From the NCBI RefSeq assembly GCF_001643015.1, contig NZ_CP015622.1, forward strand, positions 2,679,358-2,743,357: 64,000 nucleotides of DNA, read 5' to 3'. Of the stretch, positions 44,780 to 54,880 are shown piece by piece. The notes beneath the pieces were generated by a model that was given only the letters and a program-made list of their open reading frames with translations, did not search any database and was not told where the DNA came from. This stretch comes from Corynebacterium crudilactis. GTDB lineage: Bacteria > Actinomycetota > Actinomycetes > Mycobacteriales > Mycobacteriaceae. The translations under genes and the position numbers were made by a program. The number at the start of each line of letters is the position of its first letter. Within the stretch, counting starts at the first letter, position 1.

Positions 44780-46300
44780 TTAGAACAGTCCTGATGGGTT
44801 TGGATCGTAGGAGACAAGCAGGTTCTTGGTCTGCTGGTAGTGATTGAGCATCATGAGGTGGTTTTCACGGCCAATGCCGGATTCCTTGTAGCCGCCGAAA
44901 GCGGAGTGAGCTGGGTAATTATGATACTGATTCACCCAGACACGACCGGCCTGAATAGCGCGACCTGCACGATAAATGGTGTTTTGATCACGGCTCCATA
45001 CACCAGCGCCAAGGCCGTAGTTGGTGTCATTGGCAATGCGGATCGCATCATCGAAGTCACTGAAAGTAGCCACAGAAAGGACCGGTCCGAAGATCTCCTC
45101 ACGGAAAATTCTCATATCGTTGGTGCCACGGAACACGGTTGGCTCAATATAATAACCCTTGTCCAGACCATCAATCTTGTTGATCTTGCCACCAGTGAGT
45201 GTTTCAGCGCCTTCTTCTGGGCCGATCTTCAGGTAGGAGGAAATCTTATCCATCTGCTCCTGTGATGCCTGAGCACCCATCATGGTTTCAGTATCAAGTG
45301 GGTTACCCAGCTTGATGTTCTGCACCCGCTTCACACCCAGCTCAAGGAACTCATCGGCAATTGATTCATGAACCAGTGCGCGAGAAGGACAGGTACAGAC
45401 TTCGCCTTGGTTGAGAGCGAACATGGCAAAGCCTTCAACTGCCTTTTCTGCGAAAGCATCATCCTGCGCAAGGACATCTGCGAAGAAGATGGAAGGCGAT
45501 TTGCCACCCAGCTCAAGGGTGACAGGAATGATCTTGTCCGAAGCTGCACGGTTGATCAGCTTGCCCACTTCGGTGGAACCAGTGAAGGCAATCTTGCCAA
45601 TGCGGTTAGAGCTCGACAGTGCAGCACCTGCCTCACCGCCAAGACCATTGACAATGTTGAGCACGCCATCTGGAATGAGGTCACCCACGATGTTCATCAG
45701 GTAGAGAATCGATGCTGGAGTCTGCTCAGCTGGCTTCAAAACTATAGCGTTACCCGCAGCAAGTGCTGGAGCAAGCTTCCATGTAGCCATGAGGATTGGG
45801 AAGTTCCACGGAATGATCTGTCCGACGACACCAATTGGCTCGTTGTAGTGATACGCAACGGTGTTGTGATCGAGCTGAGAAGAACGATCTTCTTGAGCGC
45901 GAATAGCTCCAGCAAAATAGCGGAAGTGATCAATTGCCAGCGGGATATCTGCTGCCAGTGTCTCACGGACAGCCTTGCCGTTTTCCCAGGTCTCCGCAAC
46001 TGCGATTTCTTCCAGGTGCTCTTCCATACGATCCGCAATGCGGTGTAGCATCAGCGCACGTTCAGCCGCGGAAGTTTTACCCCACGCATCAGCTGCTGCG
46101 TGTGCGGCATCCAGCGCTAGCTCCACGTCTGCCGCGGTGCCACGGGCGACCTCACAGAACACTTCACCGGTAACAGGTGAAATGTTCTCAAGGTACTGGC
46201 CTTCTACCGGTGGAACCCATTTTCCGCCAATGTAGTTTTCGTAGCGCTTTTCGTAGTTAACGATCGAGCCTTCAGTTCCTGGATTTGCATAGACAGTCAT
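44780..46300 (-). CDS. ald: NAD-dependent acetaldehyde dehydrogenase
   Basis: Oxidises acetaldehyde to acetate in ethanol catabolism, working after AdhA. The 506 residues show the cofactor motif FTGSTEVGK, catalytic Glu in [12 protein letters not shown] and catalytic Cys in [18 protein letters not shown], all standard for the aldehyde dehydrogenase superfamily. The ATG at 46300 has AGGGGA five bases upstream; the longer frame to 46411 is unlikely. In C. glutamicum ald is regulated by RamA, RamB and GlxR; a GlxR-like sequence lies about 70 bases upstream here. Confidence 0.95.
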   Translation of the reverse strand: MTVYANPGTEGSIVNYEKRYENYIGGKWVPPVEGQYLENISPVTGEVFCEVARGTAADVELALDAAHAAADAWGKTSAAERALMLHRIADRMEEHLEEIAVAETWENGKAVRETLAADIPLAIDHFRYFAGAIRAQEDRSSQLDHNTVAYHYNEPIGVVGQIIPWNFPILMATWKLAPALAAGNAIVLKPAEQTPASILYLMNIVGDLIPDGVLNIVNGLGGEAGAALSSSNRIGKIAFTGSTEVGKLINRAASDKIIPVTLELGGKSPSIFFADVLAQDDAFAEKAVEGFAMFALNQGEVCTCPSRALVHESIADEFLELGVKRVQNIKLGNPLDTETMMGAQASQEQMDKISSYLKIGPEEGAETLTGGKINKIDGLDKGYYIEPTVFRGTNDMRIFREEIFGPVLSVATFSDFDDAIRIANDTNYGLGAGVWSRDQNTIYRAGRAIQAGRVWVNQYHNYPAHSAFGGYKESGIGRENHLMMLNHYQQTKNLLVSYDPNPSGLF

Positions 46301-46366
46301 TGAGTCCCCTTTAGGTCGTCTCCACCTGCACCCAATTTGTGCGACAGGTGACACTTGAACAAGGTA

Positions 46367-46382
46367 TGTGATAGTGCACACA
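46367..46382. promoter_or_regulatory. GlxR-like site upstream of ald
   Basis: TGTGATAGTGCACACA shares both outer halves with the GlxR (cAMP receptor-type) consensus TGTGA-N6-TCACA, but the centre deviates. It sits about 67 bases upstream of the ald start. Confidence 0.35.
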
Positions 46383-46522
46383 TATGCATGCTTAGCAGCC
46401 ACCCTATGCACGAAAACAAAACTTCGCTAGAAGCTCTAAAAAATTCACCCCCTTAACGGAAACTTTTGCAGCTCAAGACAACTGAAAAGCCTGAATTTTC
46501 ACCCCCAGCAGGGATAGATACG

Positions 46523-46562
46523 AAAAAACGGGTATTCCCTTCCCCATGGAAAGAAATACCCG
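46523..46562 (-). terminator. Intrinsic terminator of the dnaK-grpE-dnaJ-hspR operon
   Basis: CGGGTATT (46529-46536) and AATACCCG (46555-46562) pair around an 18-base loop, followed on the reverse strand by TTTTTT (46523-46528). Confidence 0.85.
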
Positions 46563-46582
46563 CTGAATTCGCTAGAAAGTGG

Positions 46583-46593
46583 CGTCGACAAGC
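46583..46593 (+). repeat. Dispersed word CGTCGANAAGC, intergenic copy
   Basis: Reads CGTCGACAAGC, between the hspR stop and its terminator, sense-oriented for that operon (GCTTGTCGACG on the coding strand). Confidence 0.8.
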
Positions 46594-46599
46594 ATATTT

Positions 46600-47040
46600 T
46601 TATTTGGAACGCCCTTTACGGCGCTCCCACATGACCACTGCCGTGGAACGTGGCACATGAACCAGCTCGCCCCGTGGGCGGCCGTGAAGCAACTGCTCTT
46701 TCAGCTGCTCGTTTTCCACTTTGGCCTTACGTAGAGACTCTTTAAGATTTCTATTCTCTTCACCAAGCTCAATGATCGCCTTGATGCCGGCAAGGTTTAC
46801 GCCCTCATCCTGGCTCAGGTGCTGGATCTTACGGAGCAGATCTACATCCGCCCGTGAATAACGGCGACCCCCGCCCCGAGTGCGCATCGGGGTCACCAGC
46901 CCCAGACGATCATAAGTTCTCAACGTCTGGGCATGCATGCCAGCGAGCTCAGCGGCGACAGAGATAACGAAAACTTCCCCTTGGAAATCAGCACGATCAA
47001 ATTGACCATCACCAGTGGAATTCTTCGGTGTGGATGTCAT
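46600..47040 (-). CDS. hspR: HspR, MerR-type heat shock repressor
   Basis: Represses dnaK and clpB by binding HAIR operators, with DnaK as co-repressor in related actinobacteria. The 146 residues carry a MerR-type winged HTH (VISVAAELAGMHAQTLRTYDRLGL, GGGRRYSRADVDLLRKIQ), then a coiled coil (NRNLKESLRKAKVENEQLKEQL) and a basic tail. It is the last gene of dnaK-grpE-dnaJ-hspR, 32 bases after dnaJ. HAIR sites occur upstream of dnaK and clpB in this window, closing the feedback loop. Confidence 0.93.
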   Translation of the reverse strand: MTSTPKNSTGDGQFDRADFQGEVFVISVAAELAGMHAQTLRTYDRLGLVTPMRTRGGGRRYSRADVDLLRKIQHLSQDEGVNLAGIKAIIELGEENRNLKESLRKAKVENEQLKEQLLHGRPRGELVHVPRSTAVVMWERRKGRSK

Positions 47041-47072
47041 ATTTCGTCACCCCCTTTCTCAAGGAGAACTTT

Positions 47073-48260
47073 TTAACGGTTCTGGCCTGCCCAATTAGCG
47101 CGGGGATCAAATCCTGAGTTGGTTTCTGCTTCAGCATAAACTCGAAGTGCTTCCGCTGCGGCATCATCCAGGTTTTTCGGCACAGATACTTGAACAGTCA
47201 CCATTAAATCTCCGGTGGAATCACGAGATTCAATGCCACGACCACGAACGCGCAGAGTACGACCATCAGGTGTACCTGCAGGCAACTTCAATTTCACTGG
47301 TTTGTTCAAAGTTGGGACTGAAATTGCCGCTCCAAGGGCCAATTCGCTAAAGCTCACCGGAATGGTGATCAAAATATTGTTTCCGTCACGGATGAACACA
47401 TCATCTTTTTTCACGTGGACTTTCACAAACAGATCACCAGCTGGTTTACCATTCGGACCTGCTTCACCTTGGCCTGCGAGACGAACTTTTTGGCCATCTT
47501 CCACGCCAGCTGGAATGCGAACTGTGATGGAACGAGACTTCCGAAGAGTGCCTCTACCATGACAATTATCGCAAGGATCAGTAATTACTTCGCCGGTTCC
47601 GCCACAAACAGTACATGGTGCAGAGAATCCAAAAGCACCCTTATTTTCCGAGGTGAATCCGGAACCATCACAGGAACCACACTTAGCTGGGTGGCCTGAT
47701 TTGGAACCTGATCCATGGCAGGTGTTGCACGGTGCATCTCCAGTGAGTTCCACTGGAATGGTGGTGCCTTTCGCTGCCTCAATGAAAGAGAGAGTGATGT
47801 CGGTTTCTACATCCGCCCCCCGCGTCGGCCTAGCTGACTGGCGAGGACTAGCGCCGCGGTTGAAAAGGCCACCGAAGATATCGCCCAGACCGCCGTCCGC
47901 AGAAAACCCTCCACCTTGTCCTCCGGCTCCTCCGAATGGACTGTCGAATCCTCCCGTCGACGTGCGAAACCCACCGGGGAATCCGGCACCTCCGCTTCCG
48001 AATCCTCCGCGGATTCCGCCAGACGCTAGGAGCGCTTTGAGCTCATCGTATTCTTTTCGTTTTTGCTCATCACCGAGTACGTCATAAGCCTCGGCTGCTT
48101 TTTTGAATCGATCTTCAGCAGCCTTGTCACCTGGATTTTTGTCTGGGTGATTTTCCCGAGCAAGCTTGCGGTAAGCCTTTTTGATCTCATCTTCCGGTGC
48201 GGACGAGGAGACCCCCAGGTCTGCGTAATAGTTTTTATTTGCCCATTCGCTGTTGTTCAC
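47073..48260 (-). CDS. dnaJ: Co-chaperone DnaJ
   Basis: Hsp40 that delivers substrates to DnaK and stimulates its ATPase. The 395 residues have a J domain with HPD in [13 protein letters not shown], a long Gly/Phe-rich region (residues about 85-140), four zinc motifs ([32 protein letters not shown]) and the C-terminal substrate domain. The start is the GTG at 48258-48260, preceded by GGAGGGG. A 191-base gap with a hairpin and a possible promoter separates it from grpE. Confidence 0.95.
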   Translation of the reverse strand: MNNSEWANKNYYADLGVSSSAPEDEIKKAYRKLARENHPDKNPGDKAAEDRFKKAAEAYDVLGDEQKRKEYDELKALLASGGIRGGFGSGGAGFPGGFRTSTGGFDSPFGGAGGQGGGFSADGGLGDIFGGLFNRGASPRQSARPTRGADVETDITLSFIEAAKGTTIPVELTGDAPCNTCHGSGSKSGHPAKCGSCDGSGFTSENKGAFGFSAPCTVCGGTGEVITDPCDNCHGRGTLRKSRSITVRIPAGVEDGQKVRLAGQGEAGPNGKPAGDLFVKVHVKKDDVFIRDGNNILITIPVSFSELALGAAISVPTLNKPVKLKLPAGTPDGRTLRVRGRGIESRDSTGDLMVTVQVSVPKNLDDAAAEALRVYAEAETNSGFDPRANWAGQNR

Positions 48261-48298
48261 TGGGCATCCCCTCCTTCCAAGAAGTCTTATATGCGTGA

Positions 48299-48304
48299 AT
48301 TATA
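48299..48304 (-). promoter_or_regulatory. Possible -10 element of an internal dnaJ-hspR promoter
   Basis: The reverse strand reads TATAAT about 40 bases upstream of the dnaJ start, in an A/T-rich stretch after the hairpin at 48349-48390. A -35 box at good spacing is not obvious. It would let dnaJ-hspR be transcribed apart from dnaK-grpE. Confidence 0.35.
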
Positions 48305-48348
48305 TGTAATTTTTTAAGTTATTTTAACTTCAACGTGTGTTGTCCTAG

Positions 48349-48390
48349 ACCGGCGGATACCTTCACATGACTATGAAGATATCCGCCGGT
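48349..48390 (-). terminator. Strong hairpin between grpE and dnaJ, possible attenuator
   Basis: ACCGGCGGATA (48349-48359) pairs perfectly with TATCCGCCGGT (48380-48390), extended inward by CTTCA with TGAAG. There is no T-run, so partial termination or 3'-end protection of dnaK-grpE mRNA is more likely than full termination. Confidence 0.6.
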
Positions 48391-48451
48391 GTTTCAAGGA
48401 ATTTCACCTCAAGCCGTGGACAACGGCGGTAAAACTACTGATTGAGAAAAC

Positions 48452-49117
48452 TTAGTTCTCTGAATCAGTCTCTGGATCTCCAATGAGAACCATTGCGGTG
48501 CGGATAATGCGGTCGCCGAGGCGATAGCCCTTGCGGAGCACCGTTCCCAGAACCTTGACATCACCCTGGGAGAGATCCTGTACTGCTTCATGGATCTCTG
48601 GATCGAACTCTTCGCCGACAACACCGAAGGATTCAACCTTCAGGCCACCGAGGATATTGCTCAACTTGTCAGAGATGGACTTTAGCGGACCGTCTTGAAG
48701 GTCGCCATGCTGCTCTGCCAAATCCAGATCATCAAGCAGTGGAAGAAGCTGAGTGACAACTCCTGCACGTGCGGTATCGATGATTCCTTGGCGTTCCCGG
48801 TCGGTACGACGACGGTAGTTTGCGTACTCCGCAGTGACGCGCTGCAGATCCTCAGTGCGCTCAGCCAATTGTTCTTCAACAGCAGATACAGCACCATCAC
48901 CATCGGCGTCTGGGTCAATATCAGCAAGAAGATCATTGAGCTCAGCTTCGAGCTCTGGGGAAATTACATCCTCAGCAGATTGTCCGTTTGGGGAGTCCTG
49001 ACCCTGGCGGGCAGCTGCTTCATCAGCTGCCTGCTCAGCACGATCTGCAGAGGTTGCCTCCGGATCAGTGTTTTCAGGATCCCCGGGGTTAGTGGGCATT
49101 CCGTTTGGGGTCGTCAT
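48452..49117 (-). CDS. grpE: Nucleotide exchange factor GrpE
   Basis: Releases ADP from DnaK. The 221 residues have an acidic N-terminal third, a long coiled coil ([30 protein letters not shown]) and the C-terminal beta domain ([26 protein letters not shown] followed by [24 protein letters not shown]). Its ATG abuts the dnaK stop (49117/49118). The coding strand of its neighbour dnaK gives the same operon order as in mycobacteria. Confidence 0.96.
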   Translation of the reverse strand: MTTPNGMPTNPGDPENTDPEATSADRAEQAADEAAARQGQDSPNGQSAEDVISPELEAELNDLLADIDPDADGDGAVSAVEEQLAERTEDLQRVTAEYANYRRRTDRERQGIIDTARAGVVTQLLPLLDDLDLAEQHGDLQDGPLKSISDKLSNILGGLKVESFGVVGEEFDPEIHEAVQDLSQGDVKVLGTVLRKGYRLGDRIIRTAMVLIGDPETDSEN

Positions 49118-50974
49118 TTACTTCTTGTCCTCACCATTGTCAGCTGCATCGTCTTCGACAACTTCAGCGTCAACAACGTTGTCATCAGCGGCTGCTTCTG
49201 CGCCTGCATCTGCCTGGGTTGCGCCAGCAGCTGCATCAGCTTCGTAGATAGCCTTGCCCATTTCCTGGGACTCGGTGTTCAGCTTCTCAACTGCAGTCTT
49301 GATAGCTTCGAGATCTTCACCCTTGAGTGCTTCTTCAACACCCTTGGCTGCTTCTTCGACCTTTGCCTTGAGGTCTTCAGAAACCTTCTCGTCGTTTTCT
49401 TCAACGAACTTGCGGGTCTGGTAAACCAGGGACTCAGCGTTATTGCGAACTTCCTGCTCTTCGCGGCGCTTCTTGTCCTCATCAGCATGAGCTTCCGCAT
49501 CCTTGATCATGCGGTCGATCTCTTCCTGGGACAGACCGGAGCCGTCCTGGATGGTGATGGTGTTTTCCTTGCCGGTACCCTTGTCCTTTGCAGTGACGTG
49601 CACAATGCCGTTGGCATCGATGTCGAAGGTGACCTCAATCTGTGGGACGCCACGTGGTGCAGGTGCAATGCCACCGAGTTCGAAGGAACCGAGCACCTTG
49701 TTCGCGGATGCGATTTCGCGCTCGCCCTGGAAGACCTGGATCTGAACAGAAGGCTGGTTATCTTCTGCGGTGGTGAAGGTTTCGGAACGCTTGGTTGGGA
49801 TGGTGGTGTTGCGCTCGATGAGCTTGGTCATCACGCCGCCCTTGGTCTCAATGCCGAGGGACAGTGGGGTGACATCAAGAAGAAGAACGTCCTTGACCTC
49901 GCCGCGAAGAACACCAGCCTGAAGTGCTGCACCAACTGCAACGACCTCGTCTGGGTTAACACCCTTGTTTGGCTCGCGACCGCCGGTCAGTTCCTTCACT
50001 AGCTCGGTGACTGCTGGCATACGGGTGGAGCCACCAACGAGAACAACGTGATCGATCTCGGAGACAGACACGCCTGCATCCTTAACAACCTGGTTGAAAG
50101 GAGTCTTGGTGCGATCCAGGAGATCCTGGGTGATGCGCTGGAACTCAGCGCGGGAGAGGTTTTCATCCAAGAACAGTGGGTTCTTGTCTGCATCAACAGT
50201 GATGTAAGGAAGGTTGATGTTGGCGTTCTGGGAAGAAGACAGTTCAATCTTTGCCTTCTCTGCAGCCTCACGCAGACGCTGCAGGGCCATCTTGTCCTTG
50301 GTCAGGTCGATGCCGTTGGAGGACTGGAACTTCTCAACTAGCCAATCAACGACACGCTGATCCCAGTCATCGCCACCGAGCTCGTTATCGCCGGAGGTTG
50401 CACGAACCTCAACAACGCCGTCGCCGATTTCTAGAAGGGAGACGTCGAAGGTACCGCCACCAAGGTCGAAGACCAGGATGGTCTGCTCCTGGTCACCCTT
50501 TTCCAGGCCGTATGCAAGTGCTGCAGCGGTTGGCTCGTTAACAATACGAAGAACATTCAGACCTGCAACCTGGCCAGCTTCCTTGGTTGCCTGGCGCTGC
50601 GCGTCCTCGAAGTATGCAGGAACAGTAATGACTGCATCGGTAACGTCTTCGCCCAGGTAAGCCTCCGCATCGCGCTTCAGCTTCATCAGAGTACGAGCGG
50701 AGATTTCCTGTGAGGTGTAGTTCTTATCATCAATCGCAACGGTCCAGTCGGTGCCGATGTGGCGCTTAACTGAGCGGATGGTGCGGTCAACGTTGGTGAC
50801 AGCCTGGTTCTTGGCGGACTGGCCAACCAGAACTTCACCGTTCTTTGCGAATGCAACAACGGAAGGGGTGGTGCGTGAGCCTTCTGCGTTAGCAATAACT
50901 ACTGCTTCGCCGCCTTCAAGTACGGAAACCACAGAGTTGGTGGTTCCAAGGTCAATTCCTACTGCGCGTCCCAT
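49118..50974 (-). CDS. dnaK: Hsp70 chaperone DnaK
   Basis: ATP-dependent folding chaperone. The 618 residues begin [18 protein letters not shown], with [29 protein letters not shown] and the substrate-binding domain from about residue 370 ([19 protein letters not shown]). The C-terminal tail is acidic and Ala-rich ([16 protein letters not shown]). The ATG at 50974 has AGGAGG upstream; the upstream in-frame extension is not conserved in the family. A HAIR site at 51069 puts it under HspR. Confidence 0.98.
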   Translation of the reverse strand: MGRAVGIDLGTTNSVVSVLEGGEAVVIANAEGSRTTPSVVAFAKNGEVLVGQSAKNQAVTNVDRTIRSVKRHIGTDWTVAIDDKNYTSQEISARTLMKLKRDAEAYLGEDVTDAVITVPAYFEDAQRQATKEAGQVAGLNVLRIVNEPTAAALAYGLEKGDQEQTILVFDLGGGTFDVSLLEIGDGVVEVRATSGDNELGGDDWDQRVVDWLVEKFQSSNGIDLTKDKMALQRLREAAEKAKIELSSSQNANINLPYITVDADKNPLFLDENLSRAEFQRITQDLLDRTKTPFNQVVKDAGVSVSEIDHVVLVGGSTRMPAVTELVKELTGGREPNKGVNPDEVVAVGAALQAGVLRGEVKDVLLLDVTPLSLGIETKGGVMTKLIERNTTIPTKRSETFTTAEDNQPSVQIQVFQGEREIASANKVLGSFELGGIAPAPRGVPQIEVTFDIDANGIVHVTAKDKGTGKENTITIQDGSGLSQEEIDRMIKDAEAHADEDKKRREEQEVRNNAESLVYQTRKFVEENDEKVSEDLKAKVEEAAKGVEEALKGEDLEAIKTAVEKLNTESQEMGKAIYEADAAAGATQADAGAEAAADDNVVDAEVVEDDAADNGEDKK

Positions 50975-51068
50975 AATGGTGCCTCCTGTTTTAGGTGATT
51001 TTAGTATTGTCCACGGCTTGAGCCTTGACTTGATCCTTATCAACATCCGCCGATAAGAATTACGCCTC

Positions 51069-51089
51069 ATTGAGCCTGCCTGACTCAAG
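51069..51089 (-). promoter_or_regulatory. HAIR operator for HspR upstream of dnaK
   Basis: Forward strand ATTGAGC, seven bases, ACTCAAG: 12 of 14 fixed positions match the HAIR consensus. It lies about 95 bases upstream of the dnaK start. Confidence 0.75.
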
Positions 51090-51246
51090 CTTACATATAT
51101 GACAACGGCAAAAGCTACAAAGTTGTTCCCGATGCACTCAACTTTGTTTATATCCGCAGTTCACAGGCTTGTACCTAAGGGAAAAATCGGGGATTACCCT
51201 GAAATACACAAACATTTCTTAAGAGACAAACTTAAGGACGACCCTC

Positions 51247-52692
51247 ATGTCGCATGCCTGTGGCATAGTAATTTTTGTGAGCACAGAATCAGAGAACACA
51301 CCTAACAGGGATGCTTTAAACAGCTCTACCCCTCCGAAAGATCTGCCCGATACCGTCCTAGATGCTATCGAGCGCAATTTTGAACCCTCGCTGAACACTC
51401 AAAAAGTGTCTGCGACCTCCGCTAACAGCGACACCAACGGCAATGCTAACGGCAGCGCCATTGACACTTCAGACGGTGTCACTGACCGCTCAGTTATTTT
51501 TGGTCAAGATGGCCGCTGGCTTTCTGGCTGGGCGCTGAGGTTTATTGTGTTGGTCATCGCAGGCGTTATTGCGCTGCGCATGCTTGGTTTCATTTGGGTT
51601 GGGCTTCTCCCAGTCCTCTTGGCACTGCTCGTTTGTACTGTGCTGTGGCCACCTGTGAAGATGTTGCGCAAGCGTAAAGTACCTGCTGCTTTGGCTGTTG
51701 TGATTACGATGCTGGGATTTTTTGCCATCATCGGTGGAATTTTTGCTGCAATCGCACCAAGCGTGTCTTCCCAAACCAAGGAAGTCATCGATCAAGCCAC
51801 CGCTGGCGCTCAAGACCTCATGAATTGGATCCAGCAACCTCCACTAAACATTGACGTCTCACAATTTGAAACTGCACTCAATGATTTAACGTCAATGCTT
51901 CAATCCCAATCTTCCACCATCGCTTCTGGTGTGTTCTCTGGGCTTTCCACTGCATCGTCAGTGTTGGTCACCCTCGCAGTCATGCTGGTATTGACATTCT
52001 TCTTCCTCAAGGATGGCCCTAAGTTCCTTCCTTGGCTGCGCGGATTCACTGGCGAAAATGCAGGTTGGCACTTTACTGAAGTCCTTACCCGCACGTGGAA
52101 TACCTTGGCCGGATTCATCCGCGCTCAAGCTTTGGTGTCTTTGGTTGACGCCGTATTCATCGGCATTGGTCTACTGCTTCTTGGCGTTCCAATGGCGCTG
52201 GCTTTGGCAGTAATCACCTTTTTCGCGGGCTTCATCCCTATCGTGGGTGCAGTTTCCGCAGGTGCGCTGGCAGTCCTTATTGCGCTGGTCACCAATGGCA
52301 TGACAAATGCACTTTTGGTGCTTGTTCTTATCCTCGCGGTGCAGCAGATTGAGGGCAATATCCTCTCCCCATTCCTGCAGTCCAAGGCCATGAACCTGCA
52401 TGCTGCGATCGTGTTGCTCTCTGTCACTGTCGGCTCTACTTTGTTCGGCATTATTGGTGCCTTCTTGGCAGTTCCAGTGGCTGCAACCTTGGCCGTGTGG
52501 ATTCGCTACCATTCACAAATGGTCGCTTTGCGCGCAGGTGAAATCACCATTGATGACATTGAAATAGCCACGACAAAGGGCGCCCCAACCACGATAAATG
52601 GACAGGACGCACTGCTTGCTATTCGAAATCGTCTCGCTCAGCTAGGACGCAAGAAGCCTGCTACTTCAGATAGCGCAGACTCTGCTAACTAA
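51247..52692 (+). CDS. AI-2E family (UPF0118) transporter-like membrane protein
   Basis: Membrane protein of the AI-2E/PerM family. The 481 residues have a disordered, Asn/Ser/Thr-rich N-terminus of about 85 residues. A helix cluster follows (LRFIVLVIAGVIALRMLGF, LLPVLLALLVCTVLW, LAVVITMLGFFAIIGGIFAAI), then an extracytoplasmic loop and further segments including FFAGFIPIVGAVSAGALAVL and QQIEGNILSPFLQSKAMNLHAAIVLL. The last two stretches are family signatures. The transported substrate is not known for most members. ATG at 51247 follows AAGGA; a GTG at 51277 is the alternative. Divergent from dnaK. Confidence 0.83.
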   Translation: MSHACGIVIFVSTESENTPNRDALNSSTPPKDLPDTVLDAIERNFEPSLNTQKVSATSANSDTNGNANGSAIDTSDGVTDRSVIFGQDGRWLSGWALRFIVLVIAGVIALRMLGFIWVGLLPVLLALLVCTVLWPPVKMLRKRKVPAALAVVITMLGFFAIIGGIFAAIAPSVSSQTKEVIDQATAGAQDLMNWIQQPPLNIDVSQFETALNDLTSMLQSQSSTIASGVFSGLSTASSVLVTLAVMLVLTFFFLKDGPKFLPWLRGFTGENAGWHFTEVLTRTWNTLAGFIRAQALVSLVDAVFIGIGLLLLGVPMALALAVITFFAGFIPIVGAVSAGALAVLIALVTNGMTNALLVLVLILAVQQIEGNILSPFLQSKAMNLHAAIVLLSVTVGSTLFGIIGAFLAVPVAATLAVWIRYHSQMVALRAGEITIDDIEIATTKGAPTTINGQDALLAIRNRLAQLGRKKPATSDSADSAN

Positions 52693-52709
52693 TTAATCAA
52701 GCTCACTCC

Positions 52710-52742
52710 CCCGATGCCAGCACCATGTGGCATCGGGTTTTT
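52710..52742 (+). terminator. Intrinsic terminator of the AI-2E family gene
   Basis: CCCGATGCCA (52710-52719) and TGGCATCGGG (52728-52737) form a perfect 10-base stem with an 8-base loop, followed by TTTTTG. Confidence 0.9.
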
Positions 52743-52747
52743 GTTAT

Positions 52748-53305
52748 TTAAAAGCCTTTTACTGCGTCCGCCAGCTCCAAAGCGCCCGCATCCACAGCAT
52801 CAAACCATGTTGTAGAAGCCGACTCATCAGCGCTGTCACTTACTTGTTTCAGCAGCGTAATCGGCACACCAAAATACTTTGCGACGCCCACCAGCGCCGC
52901 GCCTTCCATATCGCAAAGGGAGGCCCGGGCAGCCAGCCGGCTGCGTGTTTCTGAATCAGAAATAAATGAGTTTCCAGTGGCTAGACGAGCCACCGGAAGA
53001 CTTCCAACCCTGGCTAATTCCACACCATTTGGGCAAGGTTTTCCTGTCATATCCGCGATGATCTCACTACTAAAATCATGCTGGAAAACATAATCAATCT
53101 CATATACTCCAGCCATGCCATCAACCAGCGCTCCAGCCGTGCCAACATTAATGATTCGGCTTGGCAGAACCTCACGAGTAGCCAATTCTTTGGTCAGCAT
53201 CATTGTGGCTGCCTGGGTTCCAATCCCAGTGACCAATAGATCAATTTCCAAAGGCAGGTGTGCAGCTTCCTCATGTGTGGCAGAAACATACAAAGTAGAC
53301 GTCAT
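52748..53305 (-). CDS. MTA/SAH nucleosidase-like phosphorylase-fold protein
   Basis: Predicted nucleosidase of the PNP/UDP phosphorylase superfamily, possibly hydrolysing methylthioadenosine or S-adenosylhomocysteine. The 185 residues show VTGIGTQAATMML, IINVGTAGALVDGMAGVYEIDYVFQHDF, CDMEGAALVGVAKYFGVP (the ME-x-A nucleotide-binding site) and QVSDSADESA with the catalytic Asp region. It is shorter than classical MtnN (about 230). I used the ATG at 53305 rather than a TTG three codons upstream. The exact substrate is uncertain. Confidence 0.8.
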   Translation of the reverse strand: MTSTLYVSATHEEAAHLPLEIDLLVTGIGTQAATMMLTKELATREVLPSRIINVGTAGALVDGMAGVYEIDYVFQHDFSSEIIADMTGKPCPNGVELARVGSLPVARLATGNSFISDSETRSRLAARASLCDMEGAALVGVAKYFGVPITLLKQVSDSADESASTTWFDAVDAGALELADAVKGF

Positions 53306-53360
53306 GCTCGACAAGTTTAGAGTGCCCGCTTAGGTGGGGATGGAGTTCTACTCAAAACAC

Positions 53361-53401
53361 AAAAAGCTGCGCCCCTCCTTATATAAGGGAGAACGCAGCT
53401 T
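53361..53401 (-). terminator. Intrinsic terminator of adhA
   Basis: AAGCTGCG (53364-53371) and CGCAGCTT (53394-53401) flank an inner stem CCTCCTTATATAAGGGAG. The reverse strand continues with TTTTT. Confidence 0.88.
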
Positions 53402-53414
53402 CACAAAGCAATTA

Positions 53415-54452
53415 CTAGTAACGAATCGCTACACGTCCATCAATCTTGCCGTTACGCATGCGATCAAGAACATCATTGACATCATCCAAAGAACATTCAC
53501 TCACGGTTGGTTTGACCAAACCACGAGCAAAGAAATCAAGAGCCTCTGCCATATCTTGGCGAGTACCCACCAAAGAGCCACGAATCGTCAGGCCCTTGAA
53601 CACAATATTGAACACAGATGCTGGGAATTCCCCTGGTGGCAGACCATTAAACACAATGGTGCCTGCACGACGAGCCATATCCAGAGCCTGACCAAAGGCA
53701 GCTTCGTGCACGGCAGTTACGAGCACACCATGAGCGCCACCATCAGTGAATTTTTGCACAGCTTCGCCTGGATCTTCGTTGCGAGCATTCACGGTAAATT
53801 CTGCGCCGTGTTTACGTGCAAGCTCCAATTTATCGTCGGAGATATCCACGGCAATGACCCGCAGCCCCATCGCAACTGCGTACTGGACTGCAATATGTCC
53901 CAGTCCGCCAACACCGGAGATCACCATGAACTGACCTGGACGCGTATCTGAAACCTTGAGTGCCTTATATACAGTCACACCAGCACACAGAATTGGTGCC
54001 GCTTCCAGGTAGTCCACACCGTCCGGGATGCGTGCTGCATAACGGGTATCTACCAGCATATACTGACCAAAGGATCCGTTCTGGGTGTAGCCACCATACT
54101 CAGCCTCATTGCACTGAGTTTCCTGGCCGGTGATGCAATATTCGCATGTGCCACATGCTGACCACAACCATGCGTTGCCGACAATATCGCCGACCTTAAC
54201 ATCATGATCTCCTGGACCAAGTTCAACGACTTCACCAACGCCTTCATGGCCTGGCACAAATGGCGGTTCCGGCTTTACTGGCCAATCGCCCTCCAAAGCG
54301 TGGAGGTCAGTGTGGCAAATGCCAGAAGTGAGAACCTTCACCAGCGCCTGATTTGGACCCGGCTTTGGCATGTCGATATCCTTTACGGTCACCTCATGAC
54401 CAAACTTTTCAACAACAGCAGCGGTAAATTCTTGGGGTGCAGTAGTGGTCAT
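53415..54452 (-). CDS. adhA: Zinc-dependent alcohol dehydrogenase
   Basis: Oxidises ethanol to acetaldehyde with NAD+, feeding Ald and acetate metabolism. The 345 residues have the catalytic zinc ligands (CHTDLHALEGDW, GHEGVGEVVELG), the structural zinc lobe CGTCEYC-ITGQETQCNEAEY and the NAD motif ISGVGGLGHIAVQYAVAMG. Length and motifs are those of the bacterial ADH-A class. A GlxR-like site lies upstream at 54567; the 428-base upstream region also has RamA-type C-runs, matching the control known in C. glutamicum. Confidence 0.95.
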   Translation of the reverse strand: MTTTAPQEFTAAVVEKFGHEVTVKDIDMPKPGPNQALVKVLTSGICHTDLHALEGDWPVKPEPPFVPGHEGVGEVVELGPGDHDVKVGDIVGNAWLWSACGTCEYCITGQETQCNEAEYGGYTQNGSFGQYMLVDTRYAARIPDGVDYLEAAPILCAGVTVYKALKVSDTRPGQFMVISGVGGLGHIAVQYAVAMGLRVIAVDISDDKLELARKHGAEFTVNARNEDPGEAVQKFTDGGAHGVLVTAVHEAAFGQALDMARRAGTIVFNGLPPGEFPASVFNIVFKGLTIRGSLVGTRQDMAEALDFFARGLVKPTVSECSLDDVNDVLDRMRNGKIDGRVAIRY

Positions 54453-54880
54453 AAAAACTCACTCCTATCTCGCTTGGATTACGTGGCAAACTGCTTGTGG
54501 CAGTTGATCTTTCACGGGATTTCCACCCAGAATCAACTATGTCTCACATTACAAACATGGCAACTTTGTGATTTAAATCATTTAATTACCGCCGTGCCCC
54601 ACCCTAGTAAAATCCAAATAGTGTGAAAATGAAAACCTATTTAACCACCCCCGCGCATGACTAAGTCGCAGGTAAATTCAATCCAGGCCACACCCCCGCA
54701 CAGCTTTTATTCAGGAAATAAATTCACAAAAAAGAACAAAACCACCCCCTAATGGAAAATATTTCCATTAAGCTTTTTAATTTTATTCTCGCTTCACACA
54801 CTTCACCGAAATATCAGCCATCAAAGATGTCTAGACCCCAAGAAAATTCTCGACCCAAAAATCGCCAGTAACCTGGGACT
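54453..54880. other. Upstream region of adhA and the YdhR-like gene
   Basis: These 428 bases have no gene I can support. They contain a GlxR-like site, several C-runs of the RamA type (ACCCCCGC near 54646 and 54690), and a very A/T-rich part around 54700-54830. The long spacing fits the multi-regulator control of adhA known in C. glutamicum. Confidence 0.5.
54567..54582. promoter_or_regulatory. Putative GlxR site upstream of adhA
   Basis: TGTGATTTAAATCATT matches TGTGA-NN-TA-NN-TCACA in all but the last two fixed positions. It lies 115-130 bases upstream of the adhA start. GlxR is the cAMP-dependent global regulator of C. glutamicum. Confidence 0.6.

Noticed and set aside
48695-50002. A 435-codon forward open frame opposite dnaK and grpE
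   Set aside because: Cys- and Leu-rich antisense sequence across two certain genes, with no family features.
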